Positions 1 to 7,006 of a stretch of 64,000 nt of DNA are shown here, one piece after another. The position numbers and the translations under genes were made by a program. The notes below the pieces were generated by a model that saw only the letters and a list, made by a program, of their open reading frames with translations, was not told where the DNA came from and did not search any database. Numbering within the stretch: position 1 is the first letter of the stretch; each line of letters starts with the position of its first letter. Where the stretch lies: positions 41,141 through 105,140 of IMG/VR virus record IMGVR_UViG_3300010334_006426; one strand, written 5' to 3'. Source of the DNA: a virus.

Positions 1-393
1 AATAGCATAAGCGAAAAAATTCCTTATCTGTTTATAACGGAAGGTCCAATCGATGCCTTTTTCATTGAAAATGGAATAGCTGTTGCAGGTATTAATGAAA
101 GTAGTGATTTAGTATTTACAGATAAACAAAAATCACAAATAGCTGCTTTTCCGTTGCATGAAAAAATTTGGATATTGGATAATCAGCGGAATGATAAGGC
201 TAGTAAAAAGAAGACTAACATCTTACTTAAGAAAGGTTATAAGGTTTTTATATGGCCGGAGAAAACAAAACATTTCAAAGACTTAAATGAAATGGCTATA
301 AATCTAAAGATAGATAAAGTTTCTACAAAATTTATACTTGAAAATACCTTCTCCGGTATTAAGGGTAGTTTATTATTGTCTAACCTAGATTAA
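1..393 (+). CDS. 61: DNA primase (T4 gp61-like), C-terminal part
   Basis: The 5' end lies outside the window; the frame is open from base 1. The visible residues contain a TOPRIM core: a strand ending in the acidic signature TEGPIDAFF, a strand turning at GIAVAGI, then WILDNQRND, which occupies the position of the second TOPRIM acidic cluster. T4 gp61 has the same EGPID and DNQ signatures. It would make RNA primers for lagging-strand synthesis together with the replicative helicase. The stop overlaps the end of the convergent next gene by 4 nt. The family call is fairly sure; the catalytic N-terminal zinc domain cannot be checked. Confidence 0.75.
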   Translation, partial: NSISEKIPYLFITEGPIDAFFIENGIAVAGINESSDLVFTDKQKSQIAAFPLHEKIWILDNQRNDKASKKKTNILLKKGYKVFIWPEKTKHFKDLNEMAINLKIDKVSTKFILENTFSGIKGSLLLSNLD

Positions 394-815
394 CCTTCTT
401 CACCAGAAATAAGATAACCCTTTAACGATTCATTTAGAGAGCTCAACTCCATAGCTACTCTAGCTAATCTCTTCTTCTCACTGTTAGATATTTTTTCAAA
501 CAATGTATCGCACCCTGCTGCGGCTAATTGAGACTGTACACTATTACCATCGACTCCGTTGATAAAGGCTATAAACTTTTCAACCTCCTGTATCCAGCCT
601 GCTAATGTTTTCTTTTGTGCCGCGTTATGTGCGCCTCTAACTTGGTCGACACCTTGAGGAGGTGTCTGTGCGTCCAAAGTCGCGGGATCTGTACCAGGAT
701 CTAGTTCTGCTTGCATTGCGCCAGAATCAGTTTTAATTTGTTGTTTTTCTTCGTCTGCTTCTAATATACTTAAAAATCGTCTTTCAAACAAATTGGGCTT
801 TTCAAACAAGTTCAT
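390..815 (-). CDS. hypothetical protein, late gene
   Basis: A 141-residue soluble protein I do not recognise. The N-terminus (MNLFEKPNLFERRFLSILEA) is amphipathic, residues 25-60 are polar and proline-rich and look disordered, and the C-terminal 80 residues look helical. Other genes nearby start with a similar short FEK-type helix (MSIFEKIF at 3572). The late-promoter-like box 6 nt before the start suggests late expression, so a virion or assembly role is plausible but unproven. Confidence 0.6.
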   Translation of the reverse strand: MNLFEKPNLFERRFLSILEADEEKQQIKTDSGAMQAELDPGTDPATLDAQTPPQGVDQVRGAHNAAQKKTLAGWIQEVEKFIAFINGVDGNSVQSQLAAAGCDTLFEKISNSEKKRLARVAMELSSLNESLKGYLISGEEG

Positions 816-820
816 AATAT

Positions 821-849
821 TATTTATTATTTATGGAGAAGATTAAATA
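821..849. promoter_or_regulatory. divergent pair of late-promoter-like boxes
   Basis: On the minus strand AATAAATA (821-828) lies 5 nt before the ATG at 815, with a second box CATAAATA at 828-835 in tandem. On the plus strand ATTAAATA (842-849) lies 5 nt before the ATG at 855. All resemble the T4 late consensus TATAAATA. Confidence 0.5.
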
Positions 850-854
850 TATAT

Positions 855-1226
855 ATGATTAAAAAAGTCAGTACACTCAATGAAGATTCGCAAATGCTTT
901 ATAATAAATGGGTTAGAGGTATCGCTACAAGAGAATTACAACCAGAAATAATTACATTATCTGATATAGTAAATAGATTTCGTAATAATAATAAAGCTCC
1001 TAAAAAGCTACCTTATCCTTTGGATAGTGTAGTAGACTTTTTAGGCGATATATTTGTTAAGTGTGCTGACTTAAGACGTACCTTGGCGCAAGGCGTTGTG
1101 AGCCCTTTAATTAAAGACAAAGCGTCAAAAATTAAAACAGTTAGAGATTTAAATAAAAAAATAGAGAGAATACAGCAGCAAATATTTGATTGTACTGAAG
1201 ATCTCAATAAATTACTTGAAAAGTAA
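855..1226 (+). CDS. hypothetical protein with C-terminal coiled coil
   Basis: A 123-residue basic protein. Residues 1-60 are mixed, residues 60-85 look like a helix (VVDFLGDIFVKCADLRRTLAQ), and the last 35 residues form a heptad-like segment (IKTVRDLNKKIERIQQQIF). I cannot assign a family. It is first in a run of plus-strand small genes (855-2461) and has a late-type box in front. Confidence 0.6.
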   Translation: MIKKVSTLNEDSQMLYNKWVRGIATRELQPEIITLSDIVNRFRNNNKAPKKLPYPLDSVVDFLGDIFVKCADLRRTLAQGVVSPLIKDKASKIKTVRDLNKKIERIQQQIFDCTEDLNKLLEK

Positions 1227-1249
1227 TATTTTGGTTTTAATATATATTA

Positions 1250-1681
1250 ATGGCTAAAAAGATATTACAAAGCTTTGGTCTTACCTTTTTAATTAGCGCT
1301 ATTCTTGCTTGGCCGTTGACATTTCTAGGCGTTAGCTTTATTAGTGGCGTTCTTTTTTTCAGCGCAGTTCAATTCGTAGGGTTTTATTTTTATAGAGAAA
1401 TACAAGAGCGTAAACTGCTTTTAGAGCAGCAAAATTTTATTTTAGCTAGAGAAGCCGAACTAAGTAAGCAGGGGTCAGAGGTTATATGTCCCTGTGATAG
1501 ACAGGTTAAATGCTTTGTTCCTATAAAGCTAAACGAGAGAAATGAATACGTATGCCCAGGTTGCAACAAGGATGCTAATGTTAATGTATTATTAAAAACT
1601 GTTTTGGTCACTACCCCTATAATTGAGTCTGCTGAAGATGTGATAGCAAATAATTTAAAGGAAAAAAATGGAAGTAATTAA
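1250..1681 (+). CDS. small membrane protein with zinc-ribbon-like tail
   Basis: A 143-residue protein with two hydrophobic segments (about residues 8-28 and 30-48) joined by a short turn, which suggests a hairpin membrane anchor. A charged helix follows (YREIQERKLLLEQQ). The cytoplasmic part has CPC at about 84-86, another Cys near 91, and CPGC near 105-108, a spacing compatible with a zinc ribbon. It has no lysis-gene features that would justify calling it a holin. It overlaps the next gene by 14 nt, so translation is probably coupled. The topology is inferred. Confidence 0.6.
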   Translation: MAKKILQSFGLTFLISAILAWPLTFLGVSFISGVLFFSAVQFVGFYFYREIQERKLLLEQQNFILAREAELSKQGSEVICPCDRQVKCFVPIKLNERNEYVCPGCNKDANVNVLLKTVLVTTPIIESAEDVIANNLKEKNGSN

Positions 1682-2054
1682 TGTACCTGCAAGCCAAGTA
1701 TTACCTGTATCAGGGTATGTGGCACCACCTTCTATAGCACAAGTTAAGAAAGAAGCAGAAGAATTCTTTTTTTCAAAAGGATTATTAGCACACAAAATCT
1801 ATAAAAATGCATACACTAGCTCACTCGCTGATTCACCGTCATCAGAACAGTTTATTCAAGACTTTTTTAACGTTTTAGAAAATTCAATCAAGACGCAGAT
1901 AAAAAACAACAATCAAGATGTTTCTATATCTATAAAATTAGTTTTTGATACATTGAGAAATAGTTTTAATATTTTATCCGCTCTTGGAGTAAAAATTGAT
2001 CCAATTACGTTTTTTGCCACGCTGGTAGCGTTTATTTTAAGTAAATTAAGATAG
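1668..2054 (+). CDS. hypothetical protein with hydrophobic C-terminus
   Basis: A 128-residue protein. The start is supported by AAGGA about 8 nt upstream, inside the end of the preceding gene. The N-terminus is proline-rich, the middle helical, and the last 20 residues (DPITFFATLVAFILSKLR) form a hydrophobic stretch that could be a single membrane anchor. I do not recognise the family. Together with the preceding membrane protein it could form a membrane-associated pair. Confidence 0.55.
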   Translation: MEVINVPASQVLPVSGYVAPPSIAQVKKEAEEFFFSKGLLAHKIYKNAYTSSLADSPSSEQFIQDFFNVLENSIKTQIKNNNQDVSISIKLVFDTLRNSFNILSALGVKIDPITFFATLVAFILSKLR

Positions 2055-2073
2055 TTGTTGCGTATGTTTATTT

Positions 2074-2093
2074 TTTCATCTATTATGATGAAA
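2074..2093 (+). promoter_or_regulatory. hairpin over a start codon
   Basis: TTTCATC (2074-2080) and GATGAAA (2087-2093) can pair with a 6-nt loop; the stem touches the A of the ATG at 2093. There is no Shine-Dalgarno sequence or TATAAATA box here, unlike neighbouring genes, so the stem could limit translation. Confidence 0.35.
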
Positions 2094-2461
2094 TGAGCAA
2101 TACAATCCAAATTAACTGTAAAGATAAGACCATTTCCATGAAAAAAATCGAATATGCTAGATGGCTTTGTCTTATAGAAGCAATTGATCTTGTTGAAAAA
2201 AAAGCTGAAGAACTTAAAGCGGACTTAATAGGTGATGACTTCTGGGTTAAGCCTTTAGCTTTTCAGAAGTATATAGACCACAGATTAGAGACTATGGTGA
2301 TTGATGTAGATAGAGAAGAATTTAATATACCTACTATGGTTTCTATACAATCCAACAAAGACCTTGTACCTGTTAATGTTGAAGTACAGGAAACAGAAGA
2401 TCAGTCTGAAGAAGAGTTTGAGCCTACTGAAAAAGATTTGTCTGTGCTGACTATGGTTTAA
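2093..2461 (+). CDS. hypothetical acidic-tailed protein
   Basis: A 122-residue protein: N-terminal strand-rich section (IQINCKDKTISMKK), a helix with aromatic and acidic residues (ARWLCLIEAIDLVEKKAEEL), and a strongly acidic, probably disordered tail (QETEDQSEEEFEPTEKD). No family recognised. The stop overlaps the stop of the convergent neck gene. An ATG seven codons upstream is not in frame, so this start is the only good one. Confidence 0.55.
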   Translation: MSNTIQINCKDKTISMKKIEYARWLCLIEAIDLVEKKAEELKADLIGDDFWVKPLAFQKYIDHRLETMVIDVDREEFNIPTMVSIQSNKDLVPVNVEVQETEDQSEEEFEPTEKDLSVLTMV

Positions 2462-3210
2462 TAGTAGCCGCCGTAAATTTCTGTATTGTTCACAGACATG
2501 TCAAAGATATTTTTACTGCTAAATTTATCTGAACTTTCTGGATAACTAGAAGGCCTTGGGCTATATGTAACATCGTTAGGTAGGTTTGTTGTAATAGTTC
2601 CATATCTTTCATTATCGTAGACTTGGTTGCTACCCTTTTCTTGAGGCAGATTAGGTTCAAAAGAATAGTCAAATCTCTTTGCCTTTAATAACCATACATA
2701 ATGGCCCATTAAAGGATTTATTTGTGAATTCTCTTGATCTAAACGCTCTGTAATTTCATACATCTTTCCATCACGGTCTCCTGGTCGTGAGTTTCCGTAT
2801 TCTGCTAGCTTAAATACATCACCGGCTTTAGGTTCAGCATCAGGTGGAAAAGTAGCGTAAAAAGAACTTATGTGCATGTACGCGGTACATGTTTCATCAC
2901 TCATATAGCCAAATTTACTAAGTATAAGGGCATTCTCAGATAACTGTATTGCCATAACAACATCTTTTGGATCTTCAAATCTAGAAGTAGGCTGCTCCCC
3001 ATATACGTTATCAGCAGATAATAAATTATAGCTATTTCTATAATATTTTACTTTTTGACCATACAAATCTAATTGTTCACGCCAGTAGTTGCTATATAAC
3101 TGTCTCTCACATTCATTATTATCTTTCTCTGTAAACCTTAACGTACTTGTTGTATATTTTAATGGATAGGTTCTAATGCAGTTTGTTCCGGTATATCTAT
3201 CGACACTCAT
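2458..3210 (-). CDS. 14: gp14-like neck (head completion) protein
   Basis: A 250-residue protein close in length to T4 gp14 (256 residues). It carries features I associate with the T4 neck family: an early segment YWREQLDLYGQKVKYYRN, then DNVYGEQPTSRFEDP, and a C-terminal block with a GDVF, YGNSRPGDRDGKMYEITERL and GHYVWLLKAKRFDYSFEP pattern. gp14 joins gp13 to seal the filled head before tail attachment. A gp13-like gene lies at 41846, far away and on the other strand. The start overlaps the stop of the upstream minus-strand gene. Assigned from memory of the family, so moderately sure. Confidence 0.6.
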   Translation of the reverse strand: MSVDRYTGTNCIRTYPLKYTTSTLRFTEKDNNECERQLYSNYWREQLDLYGQKVKYYRNSYNLLSADNVYGEQPTSRFEDPKDVVMAIQLSENALILSKFGYMSDETCTAYMHISSFYATFPPDAEPKAGDVFKLAEYGNSRPGDRDGKMYEITERLDQENSQINPLMGHYVWLLKAKRFDYSFEPNLPQEKGSNQVYDNERYGTITTNLPNDVTYSPRPSSYPESSDKFSSKNIFDMSVNNTEIYGGYY

Positions 3211-3572
3211 TTTTGAAGAATATAACCTCCCAGGTTGTGGTCAAACTTTAATAAAATGCCTGTATTACCTAGAGATTTTGGTGTGTTTGGGTTGACCCTA
3301 GAAATACCGTATTTAGTGCAAATTTTTTGGATTTCATCTTGAGATAAAGCCTTTCTATTTGTATTTGAAGTTCTTAAATCATTCATAGCTTGTATAGACT
3401 TTGGATCTACTTTGTGCATATCAGGAACCGTTTGCGCGTGCTTTCTGAATCCAGGATCTTTTATAACTTTACGGTGACGTTGTGTTGGCTTGAGCTCTGT
3501 TAGCGTTCCTTGATTCCAAGTTGTTATTTCCTGAATTAATATATTATTAAATATTTTTTCGAAAATACTCAC
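3207..3572 (-). CDS. hypothetical protein, late gene (GTG start)
   Basis: A 121-residue basic protein starting with GTG at 3572, 4 nt after a perfect TATAAATA box. The middle is polar and basic (RHRKVIKDPGFRKHAQ); residues 75-95 (LSQDEIQKICTKYGI) look like a small helical DNA-binding or docking segment, and the tail ends in hydrophobic strands (GILLKFDHNLGGYILQK). No family recognised. It overlaps the gp14-like gene by 4 nt, so a head-neck role by association is possible. Confidence 0.6.
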   Translation of the reverse strand: MSIFEKIFNNILIQEITTWNQGTLTELKPTQRHRKVIKDPGFRKHAQTVPDMHKVDPKSIQAMNDLRTSNTNRKALSQDEIQKICTKYGISRVNPNTPKSLGNTGILLKFDHNLGGYILQK

Positions 3573-3576
3573 ATAT

Positions 3577-3584
3577 TATTTATA
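3577..3584 (-). promoter_or_regulatory. late promoter TATAAATA
   Basis: Perfect T4 late consensus, 4 nt (ATAT) before the GTG start of the 121-residue gene and directly after the U-tract of the upstream terminator. A transcript starting here would have almost no leader. Confidence 0.65.
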
Positions 3585-3586
3585 AT

Positions 3587-3613
3587 AAAAAAGCCGTCAT
3601 AAGACGGCTTTTC
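3587..3613 (-). terminator. intrinsic terminator
   Basis: AAAAGCCGTC (3589-3598), loop ATAA, GACGGCTTTT (3603-3612): a perfect 10-bp stem. Read on the minus strand it follows the stop of the acidic protein at 3633 and is followed by a T-run. The symmetric A/T flanks could let it work in both directions. Confidence 0.85.
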
Positions 3614-3632
3614 TACTTTTATGTAAGGTTCT

Positions 3633-4559
3633 TTATTTAAAGAAATCGCCAGCCTTGTAACCTGGTGCGTTTACTTTATTGTTCTTGCCTTGTAAGGAAT
3701 GACCCTTACTATCAGGTAGAGCAGAAGGCTTACCATCCATTGTTACACCTTTGGTGTCACCGGAAGCCTTGGAGCTCTTAGCATGGCCAAGCTTACCTGG
3801 AACTTTATTGTTCTTGCCTTGTAGGGATTGACCTTTACTATCGGGAAGTTCTTCTAATTCCGTGGCTTCACCAGCAACAGCTTCTTCATCTTCATCTTCA
3901 TCTTTCTCTTTCTTGTCGGCCTTACTCTGTTCATCTTCGTCGGAGCCAGCTTCTTCAGCGCCAGCTTCTTCAGCGCCAGCTTCAGATCCTTCTACATCTT
4001 CTTTATCTTCGCCGTGTTCTTCAGAGCCACCTAGTACATCGCCGAGCATATCATGTAGCTTCTGAGCAACATCGCGAGGAAGAGTTACTGTAACATCTTC
4101 GTGTTCACCGCCAAGGTCTTCAGCTTTATCAGCCTCAGCACCCTCGGGGCCGGCTTGAATGCCTAAATCAAAGGCATCATCCTTCATTACATCTTCGTAA
4201 AGTCTATCAAAAATTGATTTGCTCATATTATTATTTATATTCGCTGGATCCTTTTTTTCAAGAGCCGTAGAAAATTTTTGTGGCTCAAAATGATTATTTT
4301 TTTTAGCAGTTTTTGGATCCACTATATCTTTACTAAACCCTTCTGCAGCCTCTGGGCCAGTATTTTTTAAAGAAAAAGCATTTTTATCACTTCCCTTAGA
4401 GGTAATTTTCTTAGTATCTATTTTTTTATCCTTAGCAGAGGCAAAAGTATTCAAAGTTTTAACAGTCTTCTCTTCAACGACATTTTGCTTTATTTCAGGG
4501 CTTTTTTTCATAGCCTCGTAAACTAACCCTATATCCTTTATACTTTTTACTCTTGTCAT
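3633..4559 (-). CDS. acidic low-complexity protein, possible prohead core or internal head protein
   Basis: A 308-residue, largely disordered protein. Residues 1-110 are Lys/Ser/Thr-rich. Residue 112 begins a second natural start (MSKSIFDRLYEDVMKDD). Residues 150-250 are extremely acidic, Glu/Asp/Ala-rich, and the C-terminus has two copies of LPDSKGxSLQGKNNKV. Very acidic, repetitive proteins occur in T4-like prohead cores and as internal head proteins, which is the basis for the suggestion; there is no specific family match. An internal TATAAATA box precedes the second start, so a 197-residue short form is likely. The gene ends in a strong terminator and its promoter is divergent from the terminase. 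Confidence 0.65.
   Translation of the reverse strand: MTRVKSIKDIGLVYEAMKKSPEIKQNVVEEKTVKTLNTFASAKDKKIDTKKITSKGSDKNAFSLKNTGPEAAEGFSKDIVDPKTAKKNNHFEPQKFSTALEKKDPANINNNMSKSIFDRLYEDVMKDDAFDLGIQAGPEGAEADKAEDLGGEHEDVTVTLPRDVAQKLHDMLGDVLGGSEEHGEDKEDVEGSEAGAEEAGAEEAGSDEDEQSKADKKEKDEDEDEEAVAGEATELEELPDSKGQSLQGKNNKVPGKLGHAKSSKASGDTKGVTMDGKPSALPDSKGHSLQGKNNKVNAPGYKAGDFFK
3673..3848 (-). repeat. two direct 47-nt repeats inside the acidic gene
   Basis: Copies at 3673-3719 and 3802-3848 differ at only a few positions and encode the repeated peptide LPDSKG(Q/H)SLQGKNNKV. This is tandem duplication within a disordered tail. Confidence 0.75.
4232..4239 (-). promoter_or_regulatory. internal late promoter TATAAATA
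   Basis: A perfect box 5 nt before the in-frame ATG at 4226 (MSKSIF). The box itself is translated as Ile-Asn-Asn-Asn within the longer protein. Confidence 0.6.
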
Positions 4560-4566
4560 ATATATG

Positions 4567-4587
4567 TATTTATATTATTAATAAATA
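4567..4587. promoter_or_regulatory. divergent late promoters for the acidic protein and terminase
   Basis: Minus strand: TATAAATA (4567-4574), 7 nt before the ATG at 4559. Plus strand: AATAAATA (4580-4587), 4 nt before the ATG at 4592. The two boxes share a 32-nt intergenic space. Confidence 0.6.
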
Positions 4588-4591
4588 AAAT

Positions 4592-6307
4592 ATGGGAGAT
4601 AAAGAAAAATATTATCTAGGCAACGAAAGGCTTCCTACTACCAGCACGAAGTTTGAGTACACCCCGGATATGATAAACGAGCTTAAAAAATGCAAAAAAA
4701 ACTTATTGCATTTTGCTGAAAACTACTTCTTTATCATTAATTTAGATAGAGGTAAAGAAAAAATTAAGCTATACTCTTGTCAAAAAAGAGTTTTAAGAAG
4801 TTTAAGAGATAGCCGTTTTATAATATTGCTATCTTCTAGACAGAGCGGCAAAACAACACAAATGACTATATATTGCCTTTGGAATGCATGCTTTAACGAT
4901 GATCAAAGAATATTAATTGTAGCTAATAAAGAGCAGACAGCAAAAAATATATTTAAAAGAATAAGAATGGCATATGAGATGTTGCCTAACTTTATAAAAC
5001 CTGGAGTAGTAGAGTATGGTCAAACTAGCATGACACTCACCAATGGTAGCAGCATAGGTATCAGTACAACCAGCAGTGATGCAGGTAGAGGCGACAGCTG
5101 CAATTGTTTAATTTTAGATGAGCTAGCCTTTATCGACAATCATATAGTTGATAAATTCTGGGAATCTGTTTACCCTATTATTAGTAGTTCTAAGAAAAGT
5201 AAAATTTTTATAGCTAGTACTCCTAATGGTACGGATAATCTTTTTTACAGATTGTTCAAGGGAGCTGAAGAAGGTGATAATAACTGGAAAGCAGAAAGAA
5301 TTGATTGGTGGGAAATACCAGGTCGTGATGAAAAGTGGAAACATGATACAATTAAAACATTAGGCAGTCTCGAGACATTTTCACAAGAATTTGGAAATGA
5401 ATTTTTGCATGGTGGTGAAAGTAGTCTCAACGAGCAACTATACAATTCCTGTTTAAGGGATTGTAGGGAGCCTGAATTTATTTTTGAAGAAGGAAAATAT
5501 TTACTGTGGGAGGAGCCTAGGGAGGGAAGACTCTATACCGTTGGTGTTGATGTTAGCGAAGGTGTAAATGAATGCGCTAGTGTAGCGCAAATTTTAGATA
5601 TTACAGATTTATCGCATGTAGAACAGGTTGCAGTTTTTCATACTCGCAACACACCACCATTTCAATTTACCTCAAAACTTTTAGATATTTTAAATCAGTG
5701 GGGAAGACCCCCGGTTTGTATAGAGAGAAATAGTTGCGGTGCTCAGGTAGTAGAGCAGTTAAAATTCACACACGGGTATGAAAATATTGTTTCATGGGGG
5801 GCTAAGGCGGGTGACAAAACAGAATTCAAAAGGGTGGGTATTCTTTCACACACAAATACAAAATACAGAGGTATTACTAATATGAGATATTGGGTAAATG
5901 AGTTAAAAGCTATAAAATTCAGAGACATTAATACATTAAAAGAATTTAAAACTTTTATAAGATACCCTAATAATACCTGGGGTGCTAGGCCAGGTGCAGA
6001 TAGCTATGATGACCGTGTTATGGCCTTGGTTTGGGCATTAATAATTTTAGAAAATGAATTATGTAGTAGATATTTTGATGTTGTAAAGCTTGATGATTGT
6101 GATAGGCCTCAAGTTTTAAAATCTCTTGATTATGGAATTAGAGGTGTAATTAGCCCCTTAAGTTTATATAGTAACGAGAAAGATTCTGGTATAAACACGG
6201 CATTACCGACTATATTTCAAGAAGACGCAGCTTCTGCTGACCTGGAGATGGACGATTTAAGAAGACAAGGCTGGTACTTGCCAGGTGAATCTTATTTTGA
6301 TAAATAA
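4592..6307 (+). CDS. 17: terminase large subunit (gp17)
   Basis: A 571-residue packaging motor and headful nuclease; T4 gp17 has 610. The ATPase domain shows Walker A SSRQSGKTT (81-89), Walker B LILDE (173-177) and the coupling motif STPNG (209-213). The RNase-H-like nuclease domain follows with D320 in GVDVSEG, E378 in CIERN and D473/D474 in YDDRVMAL, matching the acidic triad of the gp17 nuclease. It assembles on the portal and translocates DNA into proheads. All key residues are present. The stop codon overlaps the promoter box of the next gene. No portal gene (gp20) is seen in the window. Confidence 0.95.
   Translation: MGDKEKYYLGNERLPTTSTKFEYTPDMINELKKCKKNLLHFAENYFFIINLDRGKEKIKLYSCQKRVLRSLRDSRFIILLSSRQSGKTTQMTIYCLWNACFNDDQRILIVANKEQTAKNIFKRIRMAYEMLPNFIKPGVVEYGQTSMTLTNGSSIGISTTSSDAGRGDSCNCLILDELAFIDNHIVDKFWESVYPIISSSKKSKIFIASTPNGTDNLFYRLFKGAEEGDNNWKAERIDWWEIPGRDEKWKHDTIKTLGSLETFSQEFGNEFLHGGESSLNEQLYNSCLRDCREPEFIFEEGKYLLWEEPREGRLYTVGVDVSEGVNECASVAQILDITDLSHVEQVAVFHTRNTPPFQFTSKLLDILNQWGRPPVCIERNSCGAQVVEQLKFTHGYENIVSWGAKAGDKTEFKRVGILSHTNTKYRGITNMRYWVNELKAIKFRDINTLKEFKTFIRYPNNTWGARPGADSYDDRVMALVWALIILENELCSRYFDVVKLDDCDRPQVLKSLDYGIRGVISPLSLYSNEKDSGINTALPTIFQEDAASADLEMDDLRRQGWYLPGESYFDK
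6299..6306 (+). promoter_or_regulatory. late promoter-like GATAAATA
   Basis: Lies 4 nt before the ATG at 6311; the same bases encode the last residues of the terminase and part of its stop codon. Confidence 0.45.
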
Positions 6308-6310
6308 CAT

Positions 6311-6904
6311 ATGGCTACTTCTCCAAATCAGCTTCCTATTTTTCAAAGCCCTCTAAACAAACAGAGAAAAGATAAATTTATATGTGTTTTAACTATTCCA
6401 AGAATTTTGAGGGATGAGGTTAAAGATATAGCAAGAAGAAATTCTTCTATAAATTTCGATGCATTACAATTTAGTATCTTTGGTGCTGTTGCCCCGCCTA
6501 TAGAAATTCCTCCTGTAGGTATACCATATGCAGGGCAAACATTAAAGGTTACATCTTATGCGCGTCCATCATTCCCAACATTAAAGGTAGATTTTACCGT
6601 AGATAACTGGTTTAATAACTATTGGGTAATATACAAGTGGCTTGAAGTGTTTAATGATCCTAAAATAGGTATCTTTAGCCCTCAGGACAAAGAAGTTGAA
6701 TCTAGAACTGGTGAATATATGACAAATATATCTATATATGGTTTAGACGAATATAATAACAAAACAATTCAATTTGATTATATTAGATCATTTCCAACTG
6801 CCTTACAAGGCATAGAATATAATGATAGGGATGCTGACGAAATGGTATGTAGTTTTAATTTTGCTTACCATCAATTAAAGGTTTCTCTATTACCTGTAAA
6901 TTAA
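6311..6904 (+). CDS. tail-tube-fold protein between terminase and sheath
   Basis: A 197-residue protein. The core pattern (FGAVAPPIEIPPVG, YAGQTLKVTSYARP, LKVDFTVDNWFNNYWVIYKWLEV) and the late strand FNFAYHQLKVSLL resemble the gp19/gp54 tube fold, where a beta barrel forms hexameric rings. The position between gp17 and gp18 could also fit a tail completion protein (gp3 or gp15 role); sequence alone does not decide. Start at ATG 6311, supported by the 4-nt spacing to the GATAAATA box. Confidence 0.5.
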   Translation: MATSPNQLPIFQSPLNKQRKDKFICVLTIPRILRDEVKDIARRNSSINFDALQFSIFGAVAPPIEIPPVGIPYAGQTLKVTSYARPSFPTLKVDFTVDNWFNNYWVIYKWLEVFNDPKIGIFSPQDKEVESRTGEYMTNISIYGLDEYNNKTIQFDYIRSFPTALQGIEYNDRDADEMVCSFNFAYHQLKVSLLPVN

Positions 6905-6950
6905 TTTGTAGACTTTTTTTATTTTTTTTGAAAAAGTTAAACATAAGTAA

Positions 6951-6958
6951 TATAAATA
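6951..6958 (+). promoter_or_regulatory. late promoter TATAAATA of the sheath gene
   Basis: Unlike most boxes in the window this one is 48 nt before the start and leaves room for a real leader with a GGAG at 6987-6990, although that GGAG is 16 nt from the ATG at 7007. Confidence 0.6.
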
Positions 6959-7006
6959 TTAACGTATGAGTAACAATTCCCTTGCAGGAGATAATAACTA
7001 AAATAT

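Noticed and set aside
1250-1681. Holin
   Set aside because: Two hydrophobic segments exist, but the long Cys-containing cytoplasmic tail and absence of lysis neighbours do not support it.
3862-4065. Plus-strand Ser/Pro-rich ORF
   Set aside because: It is the antisense of the Glu/Ala-rich acidic region; composition and lack of any start signal show a shadow frame.
6905-6950. Terminator before the sheath gene
   Set aside because: There are T-runs, but I could find no stem in front of them.
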